This document shows, piece after piece, positions 10,150 to 22,201 of a stretch of DNA of 64,000 nucleotides. The notes under the pieces are model-generated. The model had not been told where the DNA came from and searched no databases. It saw only the letters and a list, made by a program, of their open reading frames with translations. The stretch comes from Dimorphilus gyrociliatus (taxonomy: Eukaryota > Annelida > Polychaeta > Dinophilidae): contig CAJFCJ010000007.1 of NCBI GenBank assembly GCA_904063045.1, positions 2,549,404 to 2,613,403 of the forward strand, read 5' to 3'. The first letter of the stretch is position 1. Every line of letters starts with the position of its first letter. A program made the position numbers and the translations under genes.

Positions 10150-12267
10150 TTACAAATTTTGTTTACGAGCAGCGCTTCTTCCCCTGCGTCTATTTAACGC
10201 CTCAGAATTTAATGCTTCGCTCTTGTTTCTGTTAACTGGAGTTGGTCTGACTCGTAGAATCCTTTTAGGAGTTTTTATAGATACGTTATGTACTTTAGCA
10301 AGCTCCTTTTTTATGTCAGATTTTGATTTTAGTGTTCCGCCGGTGTAGTTTTCCATTTCCTTTATTTTTTTACTTGAGCGCACATTTCTCAATAGCTCCT
10401 TTGAACTATTCATTTTCCTCTCAGCACGTAGTTTGGATTGTTCATTCGACGAAGTTCTTGAGATAGGCTTCCTTGGTTTTCTAACATCACAATAAACTGT
10501 CTGGCCGATTGAGTTGGATCCGTTCGTGTCATCGTTGTAATCACTTTCCATATCATTTCCGGCCAACTGGACGGGAGATGGAGTAAAAGAATTTTTTAAG
10601 CGGAAAGTCCCCGTAGCTCCTGTTCCACTCATTCTTCTATTGAATTAAAAACACTTTTAAATATCATTACTTATTAATCAATGTAATACTTTATAAGTCC
10701 CTTCTCTTCAGCATTTTTAAGTGCTCGCTTTAGAATTAGCGAATTCTTCGTTATGTTGAAATTGGGATGAAACTCATCTACATATTGCTTGAGGCAACGA
10801 ACAGAGCACTCTTTTGGTTCATTGCAGGCGAGAATTGCATTAATTATCTTTCCCATGAGATCATTATCTATTACGAAAAAGATAAATCAATGATTTCGAA
10901 AGTTTTTTAATGGTAAAAAATGAACTTTGAAAGAAAAAAACTTATAATATTACACAACCATTTGATGGATTAAACGATGATATTTCCAATTGTATTTTAT
11001 CGAGAATTGTGGACTTTGAAGTTGCTTTTGACCAATATCCCTGACCAACACCACGATTCAATACATTCATTAACCTACATAGAAACATTGTATATTATAT
11101 AATATATAGATTATATTTTAAATACGAACTTATTCTTGGTCAGGCTAATATTATAGAATCTCTCAAGGTAATTGCATATTTTGGATATGCTTGTCAGCTT
11201 AGGCTCGCAACAGAAGCACATAGCCATAGGAAAAGTATCCTCAGCTCGAGTTGGCTTACTATGAATAAGCTTGTAAGCTAGATGGAAATGGTTGCTACTA
11301 TATGATAGATTCATTAGTATTTATATGAATAATCTACCTGACGCTTTCTTTGATGCAGTTTTTTTAGGTTCTTTTTTAATGATTGCTCCTTTCTTCTTCA
11401 AATTTAGTCTTCTGGTTAACTGAGTAATTTTTTGTTTTGTTTCTTTAAAATTACTTCCACTAGTTTTCTCTTCATCTGCTTCGATATTATTTTCACTGTT
11501 ATATGAATTATTCAAATCGGAAGCTTGATTCCTTTCGTAGTCTTCGATATTTTCCATTACATTAGATTCATTGTCAGAATCGGCAGTATTTAATCTATAC
11601 AATCCAACTTTTCCCGTACTCTTTACTTGTTGAATCACGCCACTATCAACTCTCGCCTCTAAAAATTTTTTCAAAGCTTCTGCGTCGAAACTCTCCATAG
11701 GAAATTTTGTAGTCAAATGATTTTTTATGCTTGAAATACGCATTCCTTTGCTTGGATTTTCCTCTTGTTTTAAAATCCCCAAAATAGCTTTTTCAAGCCT
11801 TAAAGTCGAATCAGATTGACGCAATGGTTTTCGACTATTTACTCGAATATTAACTAGGGCATAAAGTGGAGAAGACGTTTTAAGACTAAATCCTTTCTGG
11901 AAAAGCTTTTTAATCACCTGAATTATAGATAAATTATAGATATATTATTTAAACATATGTCAATTTATTATTTTTTCATACTTTAGCAAAATCTGTCTTC
12001 AAAAGCACGGGTCTGTTACTTTCTCTGCACCAATTCAAGTAGTTTTCATAAGCGTCACAAACTGAAAAATTAGGTTGTTCGCACTCCTCAAGATGTTCAA
12101 GAATCCTTTAAAAAGTTAGCAATAAAATAAAAAAATTGAACTTATCTTTAAACAAATTACCAAGTGGTAGCAACAGTATCAGTCCGATTTAAAGTTCTTT
12201 GCCGCTTGTTACTTAGAACTTCAACTTTTTCAATAATTCCATTGGATTTTGAATTTTTATGCCTCAT
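10150..12267 (-). CDS. RFX-like winged-helix protein with three linker-histone (H15) domains, HP1BP3-like
   Basis: Probable chromatin protein. Exons: 12267-12161, 12105-11982, 11917-11338, 11277-11130, 11074-10959, 10867-10690 and 10636-10150 (1,740 nt, 579 aa). Residues about 33-105 (WILEHLEECEQ ... DFAKVIKKLF ... YALVNIRV) align with the RFX DNA-binding winged helix, but the basic RRLGxRGxSKYHY recognition stretch is not kept. Residues about 114-186, 280-345 and 361-430 are H1/H5-like globular domains. The last ends in the hallmark SGTGATGTFRLK, and the second has CCEPKLTSISKICNYL. The tail (430-579) is Lys/Arg-rich. Vertebrate HP1BP3 also has three H15 domains and is the closest family I know. 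The start ATG is the first in frame after a probable 5' UTR splice at 12320. Confidence 0.75.
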
Positions 12268-12679
12268 TTTGTCGAGAGTTTCAGCCTTTTTTACTTGAAT
12301 TGTAATTGGAAAAGTTTGTCTGAAAATGAGAACGAGTTAGCAAAAATAAGAGTGTTTCGTTAAATATAGCGCGCAAGATGTAAGATTTGTTTCTAAACAG
12401 CAAACAACTTAGTAGTAAATTTTTAAACTCAGACATTTAAATAATGATTTCTTATATCGTTTCAAAAGAGTTTCATTGGGTTTTTATCAATTAGTAAAGT
12501 TTTATTAAAAGTTGAAAATTGAAGATATTACATCAGTGATATTAACTCTAGTCACAGAAAATAGCACCACCAAGAATAAATGCGCGTTGGTGATTGGTTG
12601 AAATTGAAAATGCATGTCGGGATAGTCAAAGGAGGAAGAAGAGAAATGTTTTGATGGAAGTTTTTTCTTTTTTCTAGTT
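12268..12679. other. Divergent intergenic region upstream of CBL and the H1-like gene
   Basis: It contains the probable 5' UTR of the H1-like gene (acceptor near 12321) and the CBL leader. No clear promoter motif was recognised. Confidence 0.5.
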
Positions 12680-15336
12680 ATGGCAGGACCAACGAAGAAT
12701 TTTATTAGCCAACTCCGGGGCGCATTTAGTGAAGGAAATGCTGCTCCCAAATTAGTTATTGATAAAAAGACAATTGAGCGAACATGGAAATTGATGGACA
12801 AAGTGGTAAAACTGTGCCAACAGCCTAGAATGAACTTGAAGAATTCACCGCCGTTTATCCTCGATATACTTCCCGATACTTATCATCATCTACGTCTAAT
12901 TAATACTAAATACGAAAATAGTCTACAAATTCTTAACGAATGCGAATATTTCCGTGTTTTTATCGACACGTTGCAAGCTAAATGTAAGAAAGCTATTAAA
13001 GTGTTCAAGGAAGGACGGGAGAGATTATTTGACGAATCGTCAAATCATAGAAGACATTTAACCAAACTCAGCTTAATATTTTCTCATATGCTGGCGGAAT
13101 TGAAAGCTATTTTCCCCAATGGAGATTTTATCGGGGATAGCTTTCGAATAACGAAAAGTGATGCGGCAGACTGGTGGAAGAAAACGTTCAACAGTAAAAC
13201 TGTTGTTAGTTGGAAAACTTTTAAAGATATGTTAAATGAGGATCACCCCACTGGATCAACTCTTGAAGCTATGGCCCTGAAAACAACAATTGATTTGACG
13301 TGTAATGACTACATATCTATATTTGAATTTGATGTCTTCACAAGGTTTATTTCTAAAAAATTAGGCTCATTTTTGATAATCGAAAAACATTTCCTTTCAG
13401 ACTTTTTCAGCCCTGGCACAAACTACTACGTAATTGGAATGCTTTAGCTGTAACTCATCCCGGCTACGTGGCTTTCTTAACATACGACGAAGTTAAGGCC
13501 CGTTTACAGAAATATAATAATAAACCTGGAAGGTAAACAGCCTCTTTCTCTACATTTTAAATTACTTCCAGTTTATTGTTACGCCTATTCTAATCGATTC
13601 TAAATTAGTGTAACTGCCTCTTTACTTCCCGTAGTAAATGAGGATGAATGTTATTTATTTAAGTAATTCAGTATGCTTAACTAGCTCACTAATTCGAAAG
13701 TCGTGATAAATACATAAAATATCTTTACTATCTTGTGTAAATCTATAGTTATATTTAGGCACAAAGTAATATTTTTTATCGCAGAAGTCTTTAAATCTAT
13801 CAGTCATATTTTTAATATTTTTGTCCTTTTTACAGTTATGTGTTCCGATTAAGTTGTACCAGATTGGGACAATGGGCTATAGGGTATGTTACACCAGAAG
13901 GTCAAATTTTACAAACGATTCCTCAAAATAAATCGCTTTGCCAAGCTTTACTAGACGGCCAAAGAGAAGGATTGTAAGTGTATAAAATTAAATTTTAGAT
14001 AATTGAAAAATGCTCAAGGCTTCGTCCTCGTTTTTAAAGCTACTTGTATCCGGATGGCAGACAAGTAAATCCTGACTTGAGTCATCTTGTTGATGATTTA
14101 AGCGAAGAACGAATAAAAGTGACACAAGAGCAATATGAGCTATATTGTGAAATGGGATCGACTTTCCAGGTAAAGTTTAAATGATAAGTTTTAAATGATA
14201 ATTGAGAAGGTAAACTTATCAAAAATGTTGACTTTACAGTTATGCAAGATTTGCACCGAAAATGATAAGGATGTAAAAATTGAACCTTGCGGTCATCTTA
14301 TGTGCACTCCTTGTCTAGGAAACTGGCAGGAAACGGAACATGGAAATAGCTGTCCCTTTTGTAGAGCAGAGATAAAAGGAACAGAATCCGTTACTCTAGA
14401 TCCTTTCGATCCATCTAAGGTTCGTTTCGAAAGTCAATACTTTGTTATAATTAATTAATGATTTGCAGATGAGAAAAAAAGAGAAAAATGACAAAGATTG
14501 TAGACAAACGCCTCCAAGAGATCAAGACGATGAGGAGGAAGCAGATAATTTTGAAGATTTGTCACAGTGGCGTGCGTCTCCTCGAATGGAACAAGCCCCT
14601 CAAATTTTGAATGGTTCTCCTCATAATATGTCTCCTGCCTCGAACAGACGGGCACCTCCAGTCCCGCCTAGAGCTTCGCCACGAGTCTCTCCCAAAGCTC
14701 CAAGACGTCGTCTTCCACCTACACCAAGCAGTGATTCAGATGAAGCTTCAGATGAATCTTCTATTCCACCGCCCTTACCGCTAAGAAACGATCGACCATC
14801 GCAGGATCAAAATGAGCAAGAGTCAAGAGGAAAAACAGCAGAAGGCGCTACCGCATGCCCCGTAACTACAAAAAAGCCATTACCTCAACCTCGCGGAGTT
14901 ATAGAAAGCAGTAAATCTCTTGATGCTCACGATATTGGAACAACTTACGATGTTCCGTCTACTGCTCGCTGTGTGCCCGTAAATCATAATGATAATGGTC
15001 TAATTCCAAGAGGTAATTTGGATTATTATAGAAATAAATTTCAATTAACACTTTTAAATGGTTTTAGAAGCGGGTGCTTCAAGCAATCTCTCCTGCAAAC
15101 ATAAAGTGCCGAGTGAATACGACTTTCTTCCTAACACGTCAGCATCGCCGCGTGTTTCAGCATCAGGAGGAAGCACCGCAAGTTCGACAAACGAACAAGA
15201 TGACGATGATAACTTATTAAATAAGTTAGTCAAAGAAGGCTTCGACAAAAAAGATGCTCAGAGAGCTCTATCAGTTGCTAAAAATGAGATAAATTTAGCG
15301 AGAGAAATATTAATGGAGTTTGCTACTCGAAATTAA
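12680..15336 (+). CDS. CBL: CBL E3 ubiquitin-protein ligase
   Basis: Attaches ubiquitin to activated receptor tyrosine kinases and dampens their signalling. Exons: 12680-13344, 13401-13532, 13836-13973, 14040-14169, 14240-14419, 14469-15012 and 15068-15336 (2,058 nt, 685 aa). The tyrosine-kinase-binding module comes first: a four-helix bundle, an EF hand ([13 protein letters not shown]) and a divergent SH2 ([19 protein letters not shown]). The linker with the regulatory tyrosine ([18 protein letters not shown]) follows, then the C3HC4 RING from [10 protein letters not shown] to CPFCRAEI at about 357-396. The C-terminal half is proline-rich (PPVPPRASP) and suits SH3 ligands. It ends in a UBA domain ([19 protein letters not shown]). 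It is the long CBL form with UBA. Confidence 0.96.
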
Positions 15337-15605
15337 ATTGCACTGTTTTGCCATAGAGGTGGCTTACAGCCTTTGTGATATTTGGCTACTTACTGATTTT
15401 ATTAAATTCTATTTTAATTGTAAAAAATTAAGTCTACAGCGTATGCTCTTACATATATAATACGCTGTTTCCGAATTGTTACCCATCTTATTGCCACAAA
15501 CGGTTCTTAAAATTATGCAATTAATCTTTGTCTATTGCTCCTGCATTTGTTAAAGAGAAAGATTAAAGAATAAAAGCAGAATCATTTCTGAAGGTATTCG
15601 CTGAT
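15337..15605. other. Shared 3' region of CBL and RBCK1
   Basis: Only 269 bases separate the two stop codons of convergent genes. A plus-strand AATAAA (15569-15574) would end the CBL transcript just before the RBCK1 stop. A minus-strand AATAAA (15398-15403) would end RBCK1 inside the CBL 3' UTR, so the transcripts may overlap. Confidence 0.5.
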
Positions 15606-17484
15606 TTAATGACAGTTTCTACAATTTGGATGGCACCGTTCACCATTTTTTCCACATTTACATCCGCCAGTTGTATCTCCAGTACCCTGACAGAAAAGGA
15701 AAAGTTATATTTGATTTCAAAAATGTTAGGATTAAGTCTTACCCCTGGTCCCCATCTGCGTCCTTTAGTTGCCCAGCAAATTTCGGTTTGACACATAGAA
15801 CACTTTATCCAATCGCAACCAGCTTTTTTGGATAAAACTATAGAACAATTCGGACACTTCATTGCATCGCCAGTTTTGATCAAGTTCATCAGCTGTTGAT
15901 GTGTTTCGAATGCGTCTTTATCATTCTTAGCCTTTATACTTAAATCTTCCTGATATGTTTTGCAATCTTGATCTTCATGAATTGCCTTACAAGTGAGACA
16001 GTTGTTGTGGCCACAATTTTCACAAAAATAAAAATTCACATTATCATCGTATTCGCACCACCCGGGACAGTCTACTGTTTTACAATGGAATGCCTGATCG
16101 CCGGCTCTAGCCTCGGCCACTTGCAAACTTCTTTCATTAAATTTATTATATTCCTCTTCGGTAAGTAATCCCCTAATTTCAGAATGAAGGATATCAGCAT
16201 TGCAAATAACTTCAGAGTCTCGAAAAGGGCATTTTACTTCCGGAGACAATGTATTTTGGATTACCTGCTTTAAACATTCTTTACACAATTCATGCAAACA
16301 TTCTCTCAAACAGACACCTTCATTGGCAGGAATAGTATCGAAGCACACAGGGCACTGAAATTCACAATTCGAATAAACAAGAGGAGAATCATATGCTGTT
16401 TGATAAGTTTTAAATGTCTCATATCTAACAACGTCACTAATAGCCGAACAAGTGGCTTGAAGTTCACTCTCTACTACATCTGCAATACGTTGTTCATTTA
16501 GCCATTCTTCCTCTTCCTTACTCATTATGTAATCATCAGGAATTTTGTATGACTCCGGTCGTGAACTAGTACACATCTGGCAACCTGGTCTCGATGGAAA
16601 GTTATTAAATGTACATCTCTCACATTCCCATCCCTGTTTCTTTTCTTTAGCATTTCCAATTCTTTCACTTGATTCTGACTCTACACAGCTTTCTATAGTG
16701 TCTTCCGTATTTTCGCTTATTGAATTATCAATGTCAGCAGCAGCTTGTGCTGAATTTTCTTCCTTGAAAGAAATTAAATAAAATGAACAATTCACACAAA
16801 CAAACAAAAAGAAAAAGCAATTACTATTTCGTGTGGTAAATACTTTTTGTATTTTTCTCTCAAGTTCTCAGTGTCACTCAAATTTGATCTATTAATCAAA
16901 TAAAGATAAATAACTGATGATTTATTCAGGTTGTATTTGCTTAGTGTATCGCTATCAGCAGGTAGTTCTGTCTCAAATATCCACCTTTGTAGCTCAGGGA
17001 AAATACCATATTCACATAGCATCTTTAATACATCAGAAATCAAATTATTAATGCTAGATATTTTTTTAATAATTATGTTGAGAATTTTATACAGACCATA
17101 TACTTCAAATCTTCGAATGTCATGGAAGGTCTAACATTCTTTTGGATTTTCACGCCATCTGCATTTATACTCTCAATGACTATGTCCAGTCTGTGGATTT
17201 ATTGTGAATAAATTCTAAATGATTTGATTAGTTGATCATTTATTAATAACTAACGGAAATAATGTTTCAACATCGTTTAAGTCGTCTTCTTTCGGTTTCG
17301 GTTCTATGGTCATCAAAATATTTAATCCTCTCTTAGCTAAATAAACCGCGTATTGAGCCGCATCTTCTAATCTTGAGTTAGAGATCGCGTCTCTTAGTCT
17401 TTCAAGTATATCCTGACAATTTGAGGTATAATGTTCATAGTTAAGAAGCAAATCTTCCTGAACTAAGTTTATCTGCTGCTCCAT
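15606..17484 (-). CDS. RBCK1: RBCK1/HOIL-1L RBR ubiquitin ligase
   Basis: RING-between-RING ligase; the vertebrate protein is a LUBAC subunit that forms ester-linked ubiquitin. Exons: 17484-17255, 17190-17104, 17053-16825, 16762-15743 and 15686-15606 (1,647 nt, 548 aa). A helical N terminus precedes a ubiquitin-like domain (about 78-160, with [10 protein letters not shown] and [13 protein letters not shown]). An NZF finger follows ([21 protein letters not shown] without its last residue, about 225-245). RING1 is CPVCFDTIP, then the IBR ([10 protein letters not shown] ... [12 protein letters not shown]), then RING2 ([18 protein letters not shown]) with the catalytic Cys in AGCDW. The C terminus [12 protein letters not shown] then [17 protein letters not shown] is the zinc-binding tail specific to HOIL-1. 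The intron at 17103-17054 is only 50 nt. Confidence 0.93.
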
Positions 17485-18248
17485 TTATAACAGTCTTGAC
17501 GCATGCGCAGAAGAAGAAAATAGTGGAGTAAAGAAAAACATTTTTTTTTATTAGACTACTTTTTTATATCAATATTCAGTGTATCTAAAACAAATCAACA
17601 AACTGTTAGTCGAAATTTTCGCAAGAGAATATCAAGATGAATTTTTGAAAAGACATTTTCAAAAGACTTTTGCATTTGGCGCTATACGGAAATGCCCGGC
17701 TGCAATGGGCGAGTTTATCTTGTAAATATTACAGCGATGTCATTTATCCAATAAAGTTCAATAAATAATTATATCTATAAACGGACAAAATTATTAGACA
17801 ATAAAATATCAATTTGTCATAATCTACTATTTTTTTAAGGATTATATAACAAAATATGGGATAAACTTTGTTAAATTTAGGATACAAATATCTCTGTAAC
17901 ACCTGGTAATAAATTGCATTTAGACTAATCTATTTTGAAGGTTGTTTGACGTACTCGGGTCTGTTTTTCTACCCATTATTACTCATAATTTGCATTTTCC
18001 TGCAAATTTTACTGGCCCTAATTTGTTACTAGCACCTTTCGTCAAAATCAAGGTTTCCAGAACCAGGATTGGAAGCGATAAAAGGACAAAACTGATTATT
18101 TTTGTTCACGTAAAGTAATGGATATCCGCCCCATCATTAATTCAGAACGAATAGTGAAGAATATTCTAAAAACTACACAAAAATTAAAGTCAATAAGTCA
18201 TCCTAATAGTGTTTTTAAGAGTATTTAAGGAAAAATCTGAAGAAAATC
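17485..18248. other. Divergent intergenic region between RBCK1 and MAF1
   Basis: Head-to-head promoter space of 764 bases. A CGCATGCGCA site (17500-17509) next to the RBCK1 start resembles the NRF-1 motif. The rest is AT-rich with no recognised RNA gene or repeat. Confidence 0.5.
17500..17509. promoter_or_regulatory. NRF-1-like site
   Basis: The palindromic CGCATGCGCA lies 16 bases upstream of the RBCK1 ATG. It matches the core of the known NRF-1 site, common in TATA-less promoters. Function is inferred. Confidence 0.35.
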
Positions 18249-19046
18249 ATGAAATTCCTTGAAAATGCAAAATTCGAGGCTGTAAACAACTTGCTGTGTT
18301 TTGAAACTGGTGAATATATAGTTGAAGGAAGAATCGAAAGCTATAGTTGTAAGATGACTGGACAAGATAAAAGATTATTCAGAGTCGTTAGTAGCGATCA
18401 AAAACCGTCCACCTTGCAAGCTCTGTCTCCGCCTGAATCAGCACAAGTGCATGGACCTCATCATAGCCCTGGACAGTGTAGCAGAAGTATTAGCAGTGAT
18501 AATGGCGTACTTTGCGATACTGTTTCAACTAAAACTCTATTCTACTTGATTTCAACTTTAAATGAATCTTTCCATCCCGATTATGATTTTTCTCAGGCTA
18601 AAAGCCACGAATTCTCTCGCGAACCTAGTGTTCAATGGGTTGTCGATGCAGTCGACAATCAGCTTCCTGCAGCCGCAGGTCCACGTAATGCTGCTCTTAT
18701 TAAAGATCGATTATGGGGAACTCTCGATGAAGAGATACAATTGAACGATTGCGATATTTACAGCTATAATCCCGATTTGTCTTCCGATCCATACGGAGAA
18801 GAGGGTTGCGTCTGGTCATTTAACTATTTCTTTTACAACAAAAAGTTGAAAAGGATTGTTTTTTTTACTTGTAAAGCTCAAAGGTAAGTTAAAAAAAGTA
18901 TTCTCTCTTTTATTTAAACTTTTTTATTTATTACTTTTAAAGCACTTCTTTTATTTCCGGTTTTTGTTTCTTTTTTTTGTTACAGTATTACGAACACTCG
19001 TAATTACGATGACGACGATGATATGAATCTGGAATTAGACGATTAA
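18249..19046 (+). CDS. MAF1: MAF1, repressor of RNA polymerase III
   Basis: Nutrient-regulated repressor that binds Pol III in the nucleus. Exons: 18249-18883 and 18986-19046 (696 nt, 231 aa). The conserved MAF1 boxes are intact: [13 protein letters not shown] and [10 protein letters not shown] at the start, then [44 protein letters not shown] and [18 protein letters not shown]. The region at about 60-95 between the A box and the B/C box is a Ser/Pro-rich mobile insert, as in the family. The second exon encodes only an acidic tail ([13 protein letters not shown]), which is shorter than the vertebrate tail. Confidence 0.96.
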
Positions 19047-19473
19047 AAAAGCTGGATCCCTTTATTTTTCTTTCCTAACTTTTCGTTTGAACAAGAATCG
19101 GTTATTTAGTGTGTTTACATATATATATATATACTTATATTATATGTTAATAATACCTATGTATCAAAGTTATGATCTGCATATACCCACCGATTTTGTG
19201 AAAGATTTTCCTTCATTATGCTGTCGTTCTCAGTTTAATTCTTCTATCATCTCAGACTATTTGTATTATATAATAAAATAGCAAATAACTCATTAAATGA
19301 GCGATGAACGTCCTTATAGGCCAAAACGTATTGATTCAGCAGACGAAAATGACTCATCGTTAGTGGCACAAAGAAAACTACCCTTTTCGCACGAAATTTT
19401 CAGTCGCTAGAGGGCGCGCAATCAGTCTGAACAAACGCCACAACAATCTTTTTATTAGTGATTTCGACGAGTC
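19047..19473. other. Intergenic between MAF1 and fascin
   Basis: MAF1 3' UTR followed by the fascin leader. It includes a short AT repeat (about 19121-19145). Nothing else is supported. Confidence 0.5.
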
Positions 19474-21469
19474 ATGAACGGTAACTCGAACGGAAATTCG
19501 GCGGTAATCGAAGAATTACAATGGGAGGTGGGACTAGTGAATTTAGCCGGTAGGTATCTTACGGCAGAACAATTCGGATTCAAGATAAATGCCTCGGCGA
19601 CATCTTTAAGAAAGAAACAACGCTGGGTTATTGAACACGGTGAAGAAGATGTTGTCTATATTAGGTCTCACTTGGGTCGTTACTTAAGCGGCGACAAAAA
19701 AGGCAATGTCACTTGTTGTTCGGAGACGAAGGGACAGCAAGAACAATTCGTTATTGAATATTGCCCTAAGAACTCCGGAAGATGGGCAATTCGAAACCGG
19801 TATACATCCTATTACTTTGGAGGCAACGAAGACTTTTTGCAGTGCTATGAGAAAGAACCAACTTCCGCCGAATGGTGGAGTGCTCATCTAGCCGTTCATC
19901 CACAAATTAATTTACGAAACGTCAATAGAAAGACATTCGCTAGACTAGAACACGATAGTCTTGTCTGCAGTGAGACCATCCCTTGGGGTTGTGACAGTTT
20001 AATCACTATTGAATGGAAAGGTAACGAAAAAGAAGCAAAATACGCTGTTAAATCAGCTGATAACCGGTATTTGCAAAACAACGGAGAACTTTCACAGAAT
20101 TCATCTTCGGCAACTCTCTATCGAATAGAGTTAAGATCTGGGCAAAATGGAGGTCTGGCTTTTAAAGACAAGGACGGAAAATATCTTACAGCAGTTGGCA
20201 AAGGAAAAATACAAGCCAAAAATAAGACCATAAGCCGTGACGAATTGTTCGTACTCCAAGATAGTCATCCTCAAGGAGTAGTGACCGCGCATAATGGCAA
20301 GAATGTGTCAATTAGGCAAGGTAAATGATTAGTCACGTAATCTAGGGGAAAAAAGATTAGACGTAGATAAAAAAAATACAAAATGTATAAATATATGAAT
20401 TTACCTGGATGGACGGCCAAGTCATTTGCAGTTGTCTATTCGATCAATAATATAAGTTAGGGTGTGGCAATTTGCAGTATCTTATTAAGCTGTTTTATTA
20501 TACATTTATTTATAAACATAGAATTACATATTTTCTACATAATGTATATTTAGTAAGTGGAAACCTATTATACTTAATCATTGTATGGTAAAAGTTACTT
20601 TGTTACGGAAACAATACCAATTAAGATAACACGAACAATGTGGGTTTAATGTTAAACAGAATAAAAAGTTTTTGACATTTAATTGTGTGAATAGGAGGAA
20701 TTTGTTAATTTTTTTTTGTTGTTGGTTATTTATAGGTGTATCCTTATCGGCTAATCAAGAACGAACGGAAGATGAGGAGACACATCAAATTGAATTTGAT
20801 AAGGGAACTGGTGGATGGTTGTTTAGAGCTGGAAACGGAAAATTGTGGACGGTTGTCTCGGCTGGTATTGAGGCCACAGCTAGTAAAAAAAGTATTGAGA
20901 CCCTATTCGACCTAGAATACTTCTCCGATGGATGGATGGCTGTTAAAGCAAGGGCTAACGATAAGTACCTCACTGCCAGGGGAACAGGAAGTTTATCTGC
21001 CTCTAGTTCCTACAAGGACGGAGATACTGAAAGGTTTTTATTCACTATGATTAACCGACCTATAATTGTGCTACGTACTGAATACGGATTCATGGGGTGT
21101 AAAACGGTGAATAATCCAAAAATTGAATGTAATAAGACTTCTTACGATACTCTTTATCTGGAGACCGTAAATGGGCAATACTTTATCAAAGGTAACGCAT
21201 ATTTTCGCTTGTAAAAGCTATACCAATATTTTATTAACATTGTATATTCATTGACAGCAATGACGAACGGTGAATATCATTATTGGGCAGTTGCAACTGA
21301 CAACAGCCTAAACGCCGATTCCAGCGAACCTTATCCATTCTATTTGGAACACTCGTCACAAAGTAAATTCGTTATAAGAACGCCGGAAAACGTTTATCTG
21401 AAGTGTGAACAAAACGGAACAGTTACGGCAAAGGCGAGCAGACAAACCGCTACACAAATCGAATATTAG
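19474..21469 (+). CDS. FSCN: Fascin, actin-bundling protein
   Basis: Cross-links parallel actin filaments in filopodia and microvilli (Drosophila singed family). Exons: 19474-20320, 20736-21191 and 21258-21469 (1,515 nt, 504 aa), close to the usual 490-510. Four beta-trefoils are visible, each with family strands: YLTAEQFGFKINAS, RYLSGDKKGNV, KYLTAVGKGKI, GKLWTVVSAGIEATASKKS and NRPIIVLRTEYGFMGC. The serine in NASATSLRKKQ corresponds to the vertebrate PKC site that controls actin binding. Intron 1 (415 nt) contains an in-frame stop shortly after the donor, so a naive reading suggests two half-genes. The join RQG|VSLSANQE matches the continuous family sequence. Confidence 0.96.
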
Positions 21470-22007
21470 AAAAAAAAACTTTATTTTTCCATTCCAAAAT
21501 AATCGTTTAATCGTTAGCTATATTAATTAGAGTGCTTTTGGTACCGCTTATAGCTTTCAATACTATTTTTCTCTTTTTTTCTTTATTATTATTATTGTTA
21601 TCAACGATTTTTCTCTTTTTACTTGTGATTTTTTAAACAATTTTTCGGCCTTTTTCTCTCCTTTCTGTATGATTTTTAACAATACTATTACTATTTTTTT
21701 TTGTGTATACGTATTTAAAAGTATTCAAATAAATAAAGAAGGACCAATTTTTCTTTATATCAATATAAATAAATCGTTCGTTTTCTTCAAGATTCGTTTT
21801 TTTTTCAGTGCAAATACGAAAGTATATATATAACTATATATATCTTTATATATAGATATATATTGTTAAATATACGCAATAAGAGGAAAGAATATCACAG
21901 TCACTACAATTTTTTGGACAAACATGAAAAAAAAACTCGATTAAAAACGATATTTTAAATCGTCAATAAAGTTTATAAGAGATAAGAGACGTTTTTTTGG
22001 TTGAAAT

Positions 22008-22038
<31 letters not shown>

Positions 22039-22201
22039 AGTGTATAAAAAAATTAAAACAAAAAAAAAAACATGACAAAAAAAACCAAAAAGAAAAAAAA
22101 ACAAAGTTTGCCAAAGTTTTTTTTTTAAATCTTGTTTGTTTGTTTGTTTTTTTTTAGTATTATTAATAATAATTAGCTTCTTTCGTTTGTTTCTCTTTGT
22201 T
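21470..22201. other. Tail-to-tail intergenic, low complexity
   Basis: This holds the 3' ends of fascin (+) and the ankyrin gene (-). It is rich in T runs, A runs, TATATA and one GA microsatellite. No gene is seen. Confidence 0.6.
22009..22034. repeat. (GA)13 microsatellite
   Basis: Thirteen uninterrupted GA units sit in the low-complexity space between fascin and the ankyrin gene. It is a plain simple repeat, likely length-polymorphic. Confidence 0.95.

Noticed and set aside
20320-20735. Fascin as two truncated half-genes because of a stop at 20328
   Set aside because: A good donor precedes the stop and a good acceptor follows, and the join restores the continuous fascin sequence.
21470-22201. 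Transposon remnant between fascin and the ankyrin gene
   Set aside because: Only simple A/T and GA runs are seen, with no terminal repeats, target-site duplications or transposase frames.
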